Positions 32,337-41,563 of a DNA stretch of 64,000 bases are shown piece after piece. A program made the translations under genes and the position numbers. The stretch lies in the NCBI GenBank assembly GCA_964584305.1, contig CAZOZL010000001.1, positions 248,001 through 312,000 on the forward strand, read 5' to 3'. The notes beneath the pieces are model-generated. The model had not been told where the DNA came from, searched no databases, and saw only the letters and a list, made by a program, of their open reading frames with translations. Position 1 is the first letter of the stretch, and each line of letters opens with the position of its first letter. This stretch comes from SB11 sp964584305 (lineage in GTDB: Bacteria > Bacteroidota > Bacteroidia > UBA8524).

Positions 32337-33785
32337 ATGCAGCAAAAATTTTTATCCAACTTTAGCCTGCTTATCTCGCTTAACTTATTTGTGAAGCTGT
32401 TTTGGGTATTTGGTATAGACATAGTAGTACAAAACACGCTGGGCAGCGAAGTATATGGTGATTATTTTGCCCTTTTCAATCTCGCGTTAATATTAGCAAT
32501 AATTGCTGATGCAGGAGTAAACAACTACAACAACCGTGTTATTGCTGGCGAGCCCAACAAGCTATCGCTACACTTAGCCAATATACTTACCCTTAAAGGG
32601 GGGCTGTTTGTGGTGTATTTAACCGTGCTTATGCTGGTTGCCCTACTATTGGGGTACTCGCAACAGCAAATGGGTTTATTGCTTATTGTGGGCTTAAACC
32701 AAGGGTTAATATCCTTTTATATTTATTTACGCGCTAATGTTACGGCATTACACCTTTTTAAAACAGAGAGTTTTTTATCAGTGAGTGATAAGCTGGTAAT
32801 GATTTTATTGTGTGGCGGTTTGCTGTGGTGGAACCCGTTTGATGTAACATTTACCATTTATACTTTTGCTTGGGTGCAAGTAGTAGGCTTATCAGCAGGT
32901 GTGTTAATCTCTTTTGTTGTGCTATATCGTTTTATAAAAAGAAGTGAGTTTAAAATAGATTGGAGTTTAATAAAAAGCATCTTAAAAAAATCGTATCCCT
33001 ACGCTATCCTCATTACATTAATGAGTTTTTATACCCGTATAGATGCGGTGATGATAGAGCGCATTTTACCTGATGGGGCTAATGAGGCGGGAATATATGC
33101 TTCGGGTTTTCGCTTGTTAGACTCGCTTATAATGTTTGCTGTATTAATGGCAAATATGCTGCTACCCATGTTTGGGCGGTTAATACACCGCAAACAATCT
33201 GTAAACCCATTGGTAAAACAAAGTTTTACCATAATGCTATTGCCCGTTGTGGGTGTGCCGCTATTAGCTTGGTTTTATAAAGATAATTTATATCAGTTTA
33301 TTTATCCGCAACTATACTCTGCGTACAATGCCACTGTATTTGCATGGGTGCTAACGGCTTTTATCCCCATAGGTATAGGGTATATTTTTGGCACATTACT
33401 AACCGCCAATGGTAGTTTGAAGCAACTAAACATTATCTCTATAATAGGCTTGGTAGCTAATGTTGCTTTAAATGCATTCCTTATTCCACAGTACAAAGCT
33501 ATGGGGGCAAGCATAGCAACTATTGTTACCCAAAGTTTGGTTATTGTACTTACAGTTATATATTGCCAAAAGTTTTTTAGCTTTTCAGTTTCTTATAAAT
33601 TTATACGCTCCATACTGTTGTTTGTTGCAACTGTTGGAGGGGTCTTTTACGCCTTACACCTTGTTGAGTGGGACTGGAAGCTGGAAGCCCTGTTAGCATT
33701 GGGTACATTAGCAATGTTAGCAATAATTACAGGAGTTGTTAAAATAAAGGAGTTAAAAGCTTCGTTCACTCAACAAGAAAAGTAA
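32337..33785 (+). CDS. Polysaccharide flippase, Wzx/MATE-like oligosaccharide exporter
   Basis: This 482-residue integral membrane protein has about 12-14 helices and the polysaccharide-biosynthesis-transport layout. It includes the N-terminal QNTLGSEVYGDYFALFNLA (near 31-49), common in flippases that move lipid-linked glycan repeats to the periplasm. A DxDAVMIERILPDG-like segment appears near 238-247. It begins a three-gene + strand unit with a chain-length regulator and an O-antigen ligase, a standard Wzy-type export set, although no polymerase or repeat-unit glycosyltransferase genes are in the window. Confidence 0.85.
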   Translation: MQQKFLSNFSLLISLNLFVKLFWVFGIDIVVQNTLGSEVYGDYFALFNLALILAIIADAGVNNYNNRVIAGEPNKLSLHLANILTLKGGLFVVYLTVLMLVALLLGYSQQQMGLLLIVGLNQGLISFYIYLRANVTALHLFKTESFLSVSDKLVMILLCGGLLWWNPFDVTFTIYTFAWVQVVGLSAGVLISFVVLYRFIKRSEFKIDWSLIKSILKKSYPYAILITLMSFYTRIDAVMIERILPDGANEAGIYASGFRLLDSLIMFAVLMANMLLPMFGRLIHRKQSVNPLVKQSFTIMLLPVVGVPLLAWFYKDNLYQFIYPQLYSAYNATVFAWVLTAFIPIGIGYIFGTLLTANGSLKQLNIISIIGLVANVALNAFLIPQYKAMGASIATIVTQSLVIVLTVIYCQKFFSFSVSYKFIRSILLFVATVGGVFYALHLVEWDWKLEALLALGTLAMLAIITGVVKIKELKASFTQQEK

Positions 33786-33810
33786 AAGCCTAATATATCA
33801 ACGATATTTT

Positions 33811-33818
33811 TATTTTTG
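33811..33818 (+). promoter_or_regulatory. Possible internal -7 promoter element before the chain-length regulator
   Basis: TATTTTTG matches TAnnTTTG and lies 19 bases before the ATG at 33838. No matching -33 element is seen, so this is a candidate only. Confidence 0.35.
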
Positions 33819-33837
33819 TCGCAAAAACCTAACCTAA

Positions 33838-34848
33838 ATGTCTGACACAAAGACCAATTCCCAGTTTAACACCATCGAGATTATTCGCCTGATAATTCGC
33901 CAAAAATGGCCTATTGGTATCATGACTTTGGTTGCTATTATAGCTTCGCTTATCTTTTCAGCACCCTCATTCATCACCCCTAAATTTGAATCGACGGTTA
34001 TTTTCTATCCGTCAAAAAACAACTCTGTTTCAGGAGGTATTTTAGAAGACCCTACTGCACGTGATGTAGATGCTTCTGAATTTGGGGAGGAAGAGAATGC
34101 CGAACAAGCCTTGCAAATTTTAGCTTCGTCGCAATTAATGGGGCGTGTAGTGAAGCGTTTTAGCCTAATGGAACATTACGATATTGACCCTAATGGTTCT
34201 ATGCCTTACACCAAACTGGCAAGTAAAATAAAGGGTAATATAAAATTTAACCGTACAGAGTTTCTTTCGATAGAAATTAGCGTGTTAGACGAAAGCCCAC
34301 AAATGGCAGCCAATATAGCCAATGGTATTTCGCAGATATACGATAGTGTGCGTACCGAAATACAACGCCAAGTAGCCAGCAAAGCCTACGAAATTATTGA
34401 GAATGAGTACAACGTCAAAGTAACAGAAGTAGAAAAATTACAGCAGCAGGTAAACGATATATCAAGCGGAAGAGGCATTGATATTTCAACCCTTACGGGC
34501 GGTAAAAACGAGGGAACAGGGCAAGCCATTGCTCGCCAACAAAAAATGGCAAAAAGCGGTGTAGAAGTAGGCACATTAATTAGGCTAACAGAATCACTTA
34601 GCCAGCAGGTAGAGCAAATGAACCACCTAAAAGAAAAGTTTAGAAAAGCAAAGGCTGATATGGAGGAGTATATTCCTCACAAGTTTGAAATAAGCCCTGC
34701 TTTTGCTGCCGAAAAGAAAACCTACCCAAAACGCAGCTATATTGTTTTAGCCGCTACTTTTGGCACATTTTTCTTTAGTGTACTTTTCTTTATCCTTTTA
34801 GAGCGATATAAATACCTGCGTACTTTACTAAAAGAAGATAACGCCTAA
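33838..34848 (+). CDS. Wzz-like chain-length regulator
   Basis: This 336-residue protein has two membrane segments, near residues 26-44 (IGIMTLVAIIASLIFSAP) and 300-322 (YIVLAATFGTFFFSVLFFIL). They flank a large periplasmic helical region with coiled coils (EYNVKVTEVEKLQQQVNDI). This is the Wzz/PCP-1 arrangement that sets glycan chain length during Wzy-type polymerisation. No tyrosine-kinase domain is attached, unlike PCP-2 proteins. It lies between flippase and ligase genes. Confidence 0.83.
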   Translation: MSDTKTNSQFNTIEIIRLIIRQKWPIGIMTLVAIIASLIFSAPSFITPKFESTVIFYPSKNNSVSGGILEDPTARDVDASEFGEEENAEQALQILASSQLMGRVVKRFSLMEHYDIDPNGSMPYTKLASKIKGNIKFNRTEFLSIEISVLDESPQMAANIANGISQIYDSVRTEIQRQVASKAYEIIENEYNVKVTEVEKLQQQVNDISSGRGIDISTLTGGKNEGTGQAIARQQKMAKSGVEVGTLIRLTESLSQQVEQMNHLKEKFRKAKADMEEYIPHKFEISPAFAAEKKTYPKRSYIVLAATFGTFFFSVLFFILLERYKYLRTLLKEDNA

Positions 34849-34862
34849 AAGCCATTTCTCTA

Positions 34863-36326
34863 ATGCTTAGTAAAGCACAAATAGTAAGTTTTTATGCTAT
34901 TAGCGGGCTGTTTATAGCCGCCAATGTAATAGCTGTGCTTTTTGATTTTTACTACCTACCCCTTATACCAGTAGGCTTTATGGTAGTGCTAATGGCACTA
35001 TTTGCCTATGATAAGCTAATATATTTTGTAGTAGGCTTAGTTCCCTTTTCTATTACTTTTTGGGATTTGATAGGAGGTTTCGGGTTGATACTGCCCACTG
35101 AACCCATTATTATTTTGCTAATGCTTATCGGGTTACTCAAGCTCACATCGCCCCAGCAAAATAGTGATATGAAAGCATTAATGCGTAACCCGCTCACTAT
35201 TTTAATACTCATAAATATTGCATGGTTATTTTTTACCTCCATTACCAGTTCCATGCCCTTAGTATCTTTTAAATATACCGTTTCACGGTTGTGGTATGTG
35301 GTAGTGTTTTATTTTATGGGGTACACCCTGTTTAGCAACTATAACCGTATCGAGAAGTTTTTATGGTGGTTTACCCTTCCCCTTGCAGGGGTGGTGGTAT
35401 ATGTAATGGTGCGGCACTCGCAATTTGGTTTTGTACGTGAAGTTTTTACCTCTATGATACAACCCTTTTTTTGGGTGCATGGGGTATATAGTGCAACAGT
35501 AACCATAGTTACACCCATGCTTATAGTCTTTTTTTTATGGGGTAAAAAAATGGGGTATAGTACGCTCACTCGTTTTTTTATAGGCTTACTTACCCTATTA
35601 TTTTTATTAGCCATTACATTTTCTTATACAAGGGCGGCTTGGGTAAGTTTAATAGCGGCATTAGTGGCACTTATTATTATTTACCTCAAAGTGCCTATAC
35701 GGCTTGTTTTTGGGTCAATAATTATGGTATTGCTGGTGGTGTTTACCTTCCAAAAAGATATTATGATGAAGTTGAGCGAAAATGAGCAAGGCTCATCACG
35801 CAAAAGTGATTTGGGCGAGCATCTACAATCCGTATCCAACATAAAAAATGACCCCAGTAATTTAGAGCGCATTAACCGATGGAATAGTGCTATACGGATG
35901 TTTGAAGAACGCCCCATAGTAGGCTGGGGACCTGGTACATACTCTTTTCAATATGCGCCTTTCCAACGCAGTAAAGACATTACGGTAATTAGCACCAACT
36001 TTGGCAATGTAGGGCATGCCCATAGTGAATATTTAGGACCTTTGGCCGAGAGTGGATTATTGGGTATGCTAAGTTGGCTCGCATTGTTTTTACTCTCTAT
36101 TTATAAAGGCATGAAACTGTACTATGAAAGTTTTAGAGAGAAAACACGCATTATAGCCCTTGCCGTTACCTTAGGCTTAGTAACCTACTATGTACACGGT
36201 GTTTTAAATAGTTATATTGACTATGATAAAATTGCTGTCCCCTTATGGGGCTTCTTAGCAATTTTGGTAGCTTTGGAAAAGATAGACCAAAAGCCTACCG
36301 AAAATGAAAACCAAACAACTGCTTGA
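34863..36326 (+). CDS. O-antigen ligase family protein
   Basis: This 487-residue polytopic membrane protein has 10-12 helices. A large periplasmic loop near residues 300-400 contains NRWNSAIRMFEERPIVGWGP, then GTYSFQYAPF and GHAHSEYLGPLAESGLLGM. The G-W-G-P-G and H-(A/S)-H-S-E-Y-L motifs are conserved in the WaaL/Wzy (PF04932) family, whose members transfer glycans from undecaprenyl diphosphate to lipid A core or polymerise repeats; sequence alone does not separate the two. Only 14 bases separate it from the chain-length regulator, so they are co-transcribed. Its last 23 bases overlap the start of a decayed membrane-protein gene. Confidence 0.82.
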   Translation: MLSKAQIVSFYAISGLFIAANVIAVLFDFYYLPLIPVGFMVVLMALFAYDKLIYFVVGLVPFSITFWDLIGGFGLILPTEPIIILLMLIGLLKLTSPQQNSDMKALMRNPLTILILINIAWLFFTSITSSMPLVSFKYTVSRLWYVVVFYFMGYTLFSNYNRIEKFLWWFTLPLAGVVVYVMVRHSQFGFVREVFTSMIQPFFWVHGVYSATVTIVTPMLIVFFLWGKKMGYSTLTRFFIGLLTLLFLLAITFSYTRAAWVSLIAALVALIIIYLKVPIRLVFGSIIMVLLVVFTFQKDIMMKLSENEQGSSRKSDLGEHLQSVSNIKNDPSNLERINRWNSAIRMFEERPIVGWGPGTYSFQYAPFQRSKDITVISTNFGNVGHAHSEYLGPLAESGLLGMLSWLALFLLSIYKGMKLYYESFREKTRIIALAVTLGLVTYYVHGVLNSYIDYDKIAVPLWGFLAILVALEKIDQKPTENENQTTA

Positions 36327-36709
36327 AATTACCCTTAAAATTACTGGAATAATATTTATAATCCCTTCTATAATAGCAGTACCAAATGCGCTTTACGTTG
36401 GTTTATAATTGTTTAGTAGCGGGAGTGGGGGTTTTTTGGATGTTCGTTTTTTCGATAGCCCTTTATATTGCAGTAATCTATTATTTGATATTTAATACAG
36501 ACAAGGTTGTTGACTATAATCTACAAGGGAAAAGAAGAAGAAAAGGAAATAAACTTCAATTTTAACAGGGCTAATACCATTTTTTAGCTGTGGTATTAAG
36601 TGCCTTATTTGGTTTAGTAACAACTTTACCTTCTTTTTTCAAACGTTACTCGTGTAACCGCTTGGATAGAAGTTTATCGCAAAAAACAGATGAGAAAAGA
36701 TTAGCTTAA
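36304..36709 (+). pseudogene. Decayed small membrane protein gene with several frameshifts
   Basis: Four successive reading-frame pieces join into one plausible protein. Piece 1 is MKTKQLLEITLKITGIIFI to about 36395. Piece 2 is VGVFWMFVFSIALYIAVIYY and NTDKVVDYNLQGK to about 36530. Piece 3 is KEEEKEINFNFNRANTIF to about 36584. Piece 4 is LAVVLSALFGLVTTLPSFFK, then the end SQKTDEKRLA with TAA at 36707-36709. Pieces 1, 2 and 3 use three different frames; piece 4 returns to the frame of piece 2. Together they resemble a 130-residue protein with four membrane helices. Piece 2 alone also forms a 59-codon ATG frame (36386-36565), an alternative reading as a small membrane protein. Confidence 0.55.
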
Positions 36710-36784
36710 CTCTGTTAGATAAAAAAAAATAGGGTAGTCTTTACTTTTTTTTATAGATTTGAATACTAACCTATTACCAAAAAT

Positions 36785-37834
36785 ATGAAAATTTTAAAAA
36801 ATATCCTTTTAGGCTTGGGTACTATTATAGTACTGCTTGTTGTGGTTTCTTTTTTCTTACCCGCAAAGGCACACCTACAGCGTAGCACAATGGTAAATGC
36901 TTCGCCAGAAGCAGTTTTTGCACATATTAAAGATTTAAAAATGTGGAATACATGGTCGCCTTGGATGGAGAAGGACTCCACCATGACCAATACATACGAT
37001 GGACCTGATGGTGAAGTAGGGCAAAAAAGTGTTTGGACAAGTGAAAAAGTAGGAAATGGCAGTATGGTGATAACTGAAACTATACCCAATGAGAAGCTGG
37101 TAACCAAGCTGGAGTTCGATGGTCGTGATGGAGGGGTAGGTACTTTACTTCTTGAACAAGTTGGCGATAGCACTAAAATTACGTGGTCTTTAGACAGTGA
37201 TTTAGAAAATACTTCTGCATGGAATAAACCTATGAGCAAATATTTCTTTTTAGCACTTGATGGTATGGTGGGAGGTGATTTTGAAGCGGGCTTAGAAAAC
37301 TTAAAAGAATTAGTAGAAAGTACACCAAAAACTGATGAAGCAGTATATGAAATTGAAGAAGTAACCACTGAAGCACAAATTGTGATAGCTGCACCAAAGG
37401 AGAAAGTGAAAGTAGAGGGAATAAAAGCCTACCTTGAAAAATACTTTTCCGAATTATACGGTTTAGCACTTCAAAACAATGTGAAACCAGGGATAGCTTC
37501 AGCAATATATTATACTTGGGATGGGAAAGAAACAGACATGGAGGCGGTGCTACCCGTAGATAAAGAACCCACCAACTTAGGCAATTTTACCAGTAGAGAA
37601 ATACCTGCCACAAAAGCCCTTAAAGTAGATTATTATGGAGACTACGAAGGCTCTGAAAAAGCACATATAGCTATTAATAACTACGCTAAGAAGCAAGGTA
37701 TTAAAATTGGTGTACCACGTGAGGCTTATGTTACCGACCCAAGTACCGAACCTGATACTGCAAAATGGTTAACACAAATATATTACCCAATAGTAGAGGG
37801 TGAAGAAAACAGTGATGAGCAAGACGCTCAATAA
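36785..37834 (+). CDS. SRPBCC domain protein with C-terminal GyrI-like domain
   Basis: This 349-residue protein has one N-terminal membrane or signal-like segment (ILLGLGTIIVLLVVVSFFLP, residues 7-26). An SRPBCC/polyketide-cyclase domain follows (about 35-175: NASPEAVFAHIKDLKMWNTW, then WMEKDSTMT). The last part (about 200-340) has a GyrI-like/AraC effector-binding pattern (KVEGIKAYLEKYFSELYGLA and ATKALKVDYYGDYEGSEKAH). Proteins of this design are common in Bacteroidota and are thought to bind small hydrophobic ligands at the membrane; no ligand is known. It is transcribed alone. Confidence 0.75.
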   Translation: MKILKNILLGLGTIIVLLVVVSFFLPAKAHLQRSTMVNASPEAVFAHIKDLKMWNTWSPWMEKDSTMTNTYDGPDGEVGQKSVWTSEKVGNGSMVITETIPNEKLVTKLEFDGRDGGVGTLLLEQVGDSTKITWSLDSDLENTSAWNKPMSKYFFLALDGMVGGDFEAGLENLKELVESTPKTDEAVYEIEEVTTEAQIVIAAPKEKVKVEGIKAYLEKYFSELYGLALQNNVKPGIASAIYYTWDGKETDMEAVLPVDKEPTNLGNFTSREIPATKALKVDYYGDYEGSEKAHIAINNYAKKQGIKIGVPREAYVTDPSTEPDTAKWLTQIYYPIVEGEENSDEQDAQ

Positions 37835-37984
37835 AACAGAAACCCACTATTTACTAAGAAAATGGACTTCTCACGGTAATGACACGCGGGGGTATTACCT
37901 CAAAAAATGTTCTCCTGCAAAGGATGACGGGATAAACAAGTACTCTTAGTACTAATCAAAAACATATATTATTGAGACTACGCT

Positions 37985-38011
37985 GGCATCAGGACTTTAA
38001 GTCCTGATGCC
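37985..38011. repeat. Near-perfect 27-base palindrome
   Basis: GGCATCAGGACTT (37985-37997) and AAGTCCTGATGCC (37999-38011) are exact inverted repeats around one base. No T run follows on either strand, so it is not a typical terminator. The TTTAA-centred design resembles the hairpin at 45401-45422. Confidence 0.8.
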
Positions 38012-38116
38012 AATGTAATTTTAAAAGAAACTTGACTTTAGTCAATTAGCGACTATCCTCTCAAAAACATATCCATTCATACTAAAATTAAAGGCTGTTT
38101 ATGCCTTCCCTCTATT

Positions 38117-38162
38117 TTCATCAATCCATTTCTTGGTTCATCTCTTCGTTTCCTCGTTCATC
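38117..38162. repeat. Short degenerate tandem repeat, period 20
   Basis: TTCATC occurs at 38117, 38137 and 38157, exactly 20 bases apart. The intervening 14-base segments share TTTC in the same place and about half of their other bases. It codes for nothing visible. Confidence 0.5.
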
Positions 38163-38224
38163 CAAAAAGTATTTTTTGTTGTAAGCACGCACAATAGGTT
38201 TGTGCCTACAAAATACTTAAAATT

Positions 38225-39604
38225 ATGACGAACAAAAATTTTACCGCCACTTTTCAGCCTATTTTTATTATACTTACAATAGCCCTCCTATTATTCAGCA
38301 ATACTGCCAAAGCACAACTAAGTAAACAGTTTGCCGACACTCTCACCAAAACATTGGAGCTAAAAGCACAGCAACTAAACATAAGGGGTGTTTCTGCCGC
38401 AATTGTTTTTCCTGATAGTAGCGTTTGGAAACATACTGTGGGCAAGGCAGGCACAAAACCTCTTAATACAGATATGCTGTTTGAAATGGGTAGCAACACC
38501 AAAACCTTTACTATGGCATTAATACTTTTGCTTGAAGAGGAAGGAAAACTAAGTATTGATGATACTATTTATAAATATTTAAAACCAATAAAAAATATAG
38601 CCAATGGTATTACCATAAAACAATTACTTCAACACACCAGCGGAATATATAGCTTCACTAACCATAATGATTTTACAAATAAAGTGAACAATGGAGACCC
38701 AAATAAAATAATTGAAGTAGATAGTATACTAAAAAATTATATTAACCCAATGGTAAATACGCCTGGTAAAGTGTGGCAGTACAGCAATACCAACTTTATT
38801 TTATTAGGTAAAATAATAGAAAAAGTAACAGGCAAAGCATACCATACCGTAATGCGAGAAAAATTGTTAACCCCTTTAGGACTTAAACACACATACCTAT
38901 CAGAATATGAAGCCCATACTGAAGAGAAAGCAGAAGCATGGCTGGGGGGTTTGGGATACGAAGGCATCCGCTACCGCAGTTTTCTTTCAGCCGCATGGGC
39001 GGCGGGTGGCATTATTTCAACCGCCGAAGATTTGGCAAAGTGGGCAAAACTATTGTATAGCGGCAAAGTACTTTCAAATGCCAGTTATAAAAAAATGATT
39101 ACTCAATTAGAAATAGATGGCAATAAATACCTTTTTGGTCTTTCTACCTTTTTCAGTTATTATAATAATACATTATACCTTGGGCATGGGGGCACTACAC
39201 TACAACACAGCGAAATGCAGTTTGGCGCACGGTTAGATTATAGTTGTGTAATAGTGGCAAACGACCAAGAAGCATTTAATGAATTAATAACAACTAAAAA
39301 AGCATTGTATGATATTGTAGAAAGCATGCTGCCCTTAGCTTTAAGCAAAAAAGAAGTAAAAAAACCACAGTTTAAAGTATTCCCCAACCCATCCAATACT
39401 ATTGTAAACATAGTTATTGAAAATCCTACGGATAAACACACCATAAAAGTATATTCTATAAGCGGGAAATTAATTCAACAATTTGTGGGAACAACTACCA
39501 CTACACAGTTAAATAAAACCAATATAGGCGAGGGTATTTTTATTGTAGAGGTACACAATACTACAAGCAATAGTGTATCGCATCAGCGGGTAGTATTTTA
39601 TTAA
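38225..39604 (+). CDS. Secreted serine hydrolase (beta-lactamase/D-alanyl carboxypeptidase fold) with T9SS domain
   Basis: This 459-residue protein has a signal peptide (1-30, ending NTAKAQ). The class C beta-lactamase fold is complete: catalytic S90-x-x-K93 in MGSNTKTF, Y186-S-N188 in WQYSNTNF and H321-G-G in LGHGGTT. Family members are penicillin-binding protein-like peptidases or esterases; a true beta-lactamase role is not implied. The C-terminal 80 residues (from about FKVFPNPSNTIVNIVIE) form a T9SS type A sorting domain, so the enzyme should be secreted. A sensor kinase/regulator pair follows 24 bases later. Confidence 0.87.
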   Translation: MTNKNFTATFQPIFIILTIALLLFSNTAKAQLSKQFADTLTKTLELKAQQLNIRGVSAAIVFPDSSVWKHTVGKAGTKPLNTDMLFEMGSNTKTFTMALILLLEEEGKLSIDDTIYKYLKPIKNIANGITIKQLLQHTSGIYSFTNHNDFTNKVNNGDPNKIIEVDSILKNYINPMVNTPGKVWQYSNTNFILLGKIIEKVTGKAYHTVMREKLLTPLGLKHTYLSEYEAHTEEKAEAWLGGLGYEGIRYRSFLSAAWAAGGIISTAEDLAKWAKLLYSGKVLSNASYKKMITQLEIDGNKYLFGLSTFFSYYNNTLYLGHGGTTLQHSEMQFGARLDYSCVIVANDQEAFNELITTKKALYDIVESMLPLALSKKEVKKPQFKVFPNPSNTIVNIVIENPTDKHTIKVYSISGKLIQQFVGTTTTTQLNKTNIGEGIFIVEVHNTTSNSVSHQRVVFY

Positions 39605-39628
39605 TTAACTTGGTGCTTTAAAAAATTT

Positions 39629-40759
39629 ATGGTTGCAGGTTACAAAAAATATTTAGAAAAAAGAGTAAGTAATCCTTGGTTTTTTGAAAACCTAAAGTAC
39701 TTGCCTATATTATTCATTGTTCCCTTTTCTTTTTTTTTGTTAGAGTCAATTATAATCGTAATTAATGGTAACAGCCTTTTAAAACTTATAGATAAAGAGG
39801 TTCTTTTGTTCCATGTAGAACTATTTATTATTCCTATCTGCGCTATAAATACCACATTTTGGGTAACTAAAAAGTACTCTTCAACCCACCCATCAAAACT
39901 TGCACTACTTAAATTAGTAGCAGTAGTTATCGGTATATTATTGGGTACAGCAATAACCGAAAGCATGTACGCGCTTAATGGCATAACTGATGATGATGTA
40001 ATATCTTTAGGTAAATATGAAATAGACCCCATTACTACCAATTTTATTAGCTACTCCGTTTTCTCGCTATTTATAGCCATCCCTCTTTTTATCAGGCAAG
40101 CAAAACAGTACGAATTACAGTTGGAACTTCAACAAAAAGAGTTGGAAATACAAAAAGCAAACCAGCTCATTACAAATGCCGAGTTAGAAACCTTACAAGC
40201 AAAAATAAACCCCCACTTTCTTTACAATTCACTTAATTCTATTGCAGGGTTAATACATGACGAGCCTGACAAGGCAGAGCAAATGGTGCTTTCGCTTTCC
40301 GATTTATTTAGGTATAGCCTCAATATACAAGGCAATGCTTATACTACTATTAATGAAGAAATGAGAATGGTAAATACTTATATGGATATTGAGAAAACTC
40401 GTTTCGAGAACCAGTTAGAGTATATTGCAAACATTGATGAGGCGGCTCTCCCATACCAAATACCCCGTTTTTTAATTCAACCCTTAGTTGAAAATGCAAT
40501 AAAACACGGCACTGCCAAAATGGAAAAGGGAAAGCTAACTTTAACAATAAAAAAATCAGACAATGGCATATTAATTCGGGTAGCTGATAATGGGGCTGAT
40601 TTCCCGTTTCAAATAAAAAATGGCTACGGTTTGCGAAACGTGCATGAAAAACTAAACTTATTATTCCCCGAAAAAAATAAAATAGTATTTAATAACCATC
40701 CCAAAAAATATATAGAGATAGAAATACACCTGCTAAAAAAACAGACTGATGAAGTATAG
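39629..40759 (+). CDS. LytS-type sensor histidine kinase
   Basis: This 376-residue protein has about four membrane helices in residues 25-155, then a coiled-coil linker (QYELQLELQQKELEIQKAN). A His_kinase (PF06580) core follows, with H196 in INPHFLYNSLNSI, and an N-box LVENAIKHG (N289). A Gly-rich G-box (GYGLRNVHEKL) is near 339-349. These are the LytS/YehU-class kinases, which pair with LytTR regulators. It overlaps its partner regulator by 11 bases and follows a secreted serine hydrolase gene. The signal sensed is unknown; the short extracytoplasmic loops suggest a membrane-borne cue. Confidence 0.9.
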   Translation: MVAGYKKYLEKRVSNPWFFENLKYLPILFIVPFSFFLLESIIIVINGNSLLKLIDKEVLLFHVELFIIPICAINTTFWVTKKYSSTHPSKLALLKLVAVVIGILLGTAITESMYALNGITDDDVISLGKYEIDPITTNFISYSVFSLFIAIPLFIRQAKQYELQLELQQKELEIQKANQLITNAELETLQAKINPHFLYNSLNSIAGLIHDEPDKAEQMVLSLSDLFRYSLNIQGNAYTTINEEMRMVNTYMDIEKTRFENQLEYIANIDEAALPYQIPRFLIQPLVENAIKHGTAKMEKGKLTLTIKKSDNGILIRVADNGADFPFQIKNGYGLRNVHEKLNLLFPEKNKIVFNNHPKKYIEIEIHLLKKQTDEV

Positions 40760-41498
40760 CACCCTTATAGTTGATGATGAACGTATAGCCCGCAACCGAA
40801 TGCGGAAACTACTTGAAAAACACACGCAACAAATAGAAATTATTGGTGAGGCTAAAAACGGAACAGATGGTTTAGAAAAAATAAATACCCTTAGCCCGCA
40901 GCTTGTATTTTTGGATATAGAAATGCCCGGTATGAACGGCTTTGAAATGTTACAAAAAATAAAGACGCAACCCAAAGTAATATTTACTACCGCCTACGAT
41001 GGGTTTGCACTAAAGGCTTTTGAAGAAAACTCCATAGACTATTTGGTAAAACCTATACACCCCGAGCGTTTAGAAAAAGCAATAAACAAACTAAACCAAT
41101 TAGATAGTTTTGCCATAGTGCAACAACTTGCCAAACAATTGTCTGATAATAAAGCCCCCAAAATATTAGAAACTATCCCCATAAGCACAAGCAAAAAAAT
41201 AATTTTAGTGAAAATAGAAGATGTAATCTTGTTTAAAGCCGAAGACAAATATGTAACCGTATTTGATACCAGCGGAAACAAACACATTATTAACCAAAGC
41301 CTTAACTATTTAGAAGGATGCTTACCGCCCCACTTTTTACGGGTTCACCGAACGCATATAATCAACAAAAAAAATATTAGTGAGATACGAAAAACCTTTA
41401 GCAGTCGCTATCTGTTTATACTTAAAGGTGCCGAAAACGAAAATATACAAACAGGCACAAGTTACAATACATCAGTAAAAAAAGAGTTTAGTTTGTAA
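40749..41498 (+). CDS. LytTR family response regulator
   Basis: This 249-residue protein has a receiver domain with acidic pocket D9/D10 and phospho-acceptor D56 in LVFLDIEMPG; T84 (FTTAYDGFA) and K107 (YLVKPIHPE) complete the site approximately. A LytTR DNA-binding domain occupies about 145-245, with EDKYVTVFDTSG and FLRVHRTHIINKKNI. It binds DNA upstream of target genes after phosphorylation by the overlapping LytS-type kinase. Targets are unknown; the adjacent serine hydrolase and cyclophilin genes are candidates by position only. Confidence 0.92.
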   Translation: MKYSTLIVDDERIARNRMRKLLEKHTQQIEIIGEAKNGTDGLEKINTLSPQLVFLDIEMPGMNGFEMLQKIKTQPKVIFTTAYDGFALKAFEENSIDYLVKPIHPERLEKAINKLNQLDSFAIVQQLAKQLSDNKAPKILETIPISTSKKIILVKIEDVILFKAEDKYVTVFDTSGNKHIINQSLNYLEGCLPPHFLRVHRTHIINKKNISEIRKTFSSRYLFILKGAENENIQTGTSYNTSVKKEFSL

Positions 41499-41563
41499 TT
41501 TAACAACGGGGGTAAGTAATCAGCCGTCTTGATTATTGGAATAATTTATCTAAATTTATAGCT

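Larger units (their letters stand above)
37835..38224. other. Gene-free stretch with palindromes and a short period-20 repeat
   Basis: No gene is seen on either strand. It contains the palindrome at 37985-38011 and a TTCATC motif three times at exact 20-base spacing (38117-38162). Near 38179-38212 there is a 14-base imperfect inverted repeat (TTGTAAGCACGCAC / GTTTGTGCCTACAA). The stretch looks like accumulated intergenic repeats. Confidence 0.55.

Noticed and set aside
32337..36326. Complete O-antigen or capsule locus
   Set aside because: Only flippase, chain-length regulator and ligase/polymerase genes are present; repeat-unit glycosyltransferases and an initiating transferase are missing from this cluster.
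36386..36565. Intact 59-residue membrane protein
   Set aside because: It fits better as the second of four frame pieces of a decayed gene, since upstream and downstream pieces continue the protein; it is described under the pseudogene.
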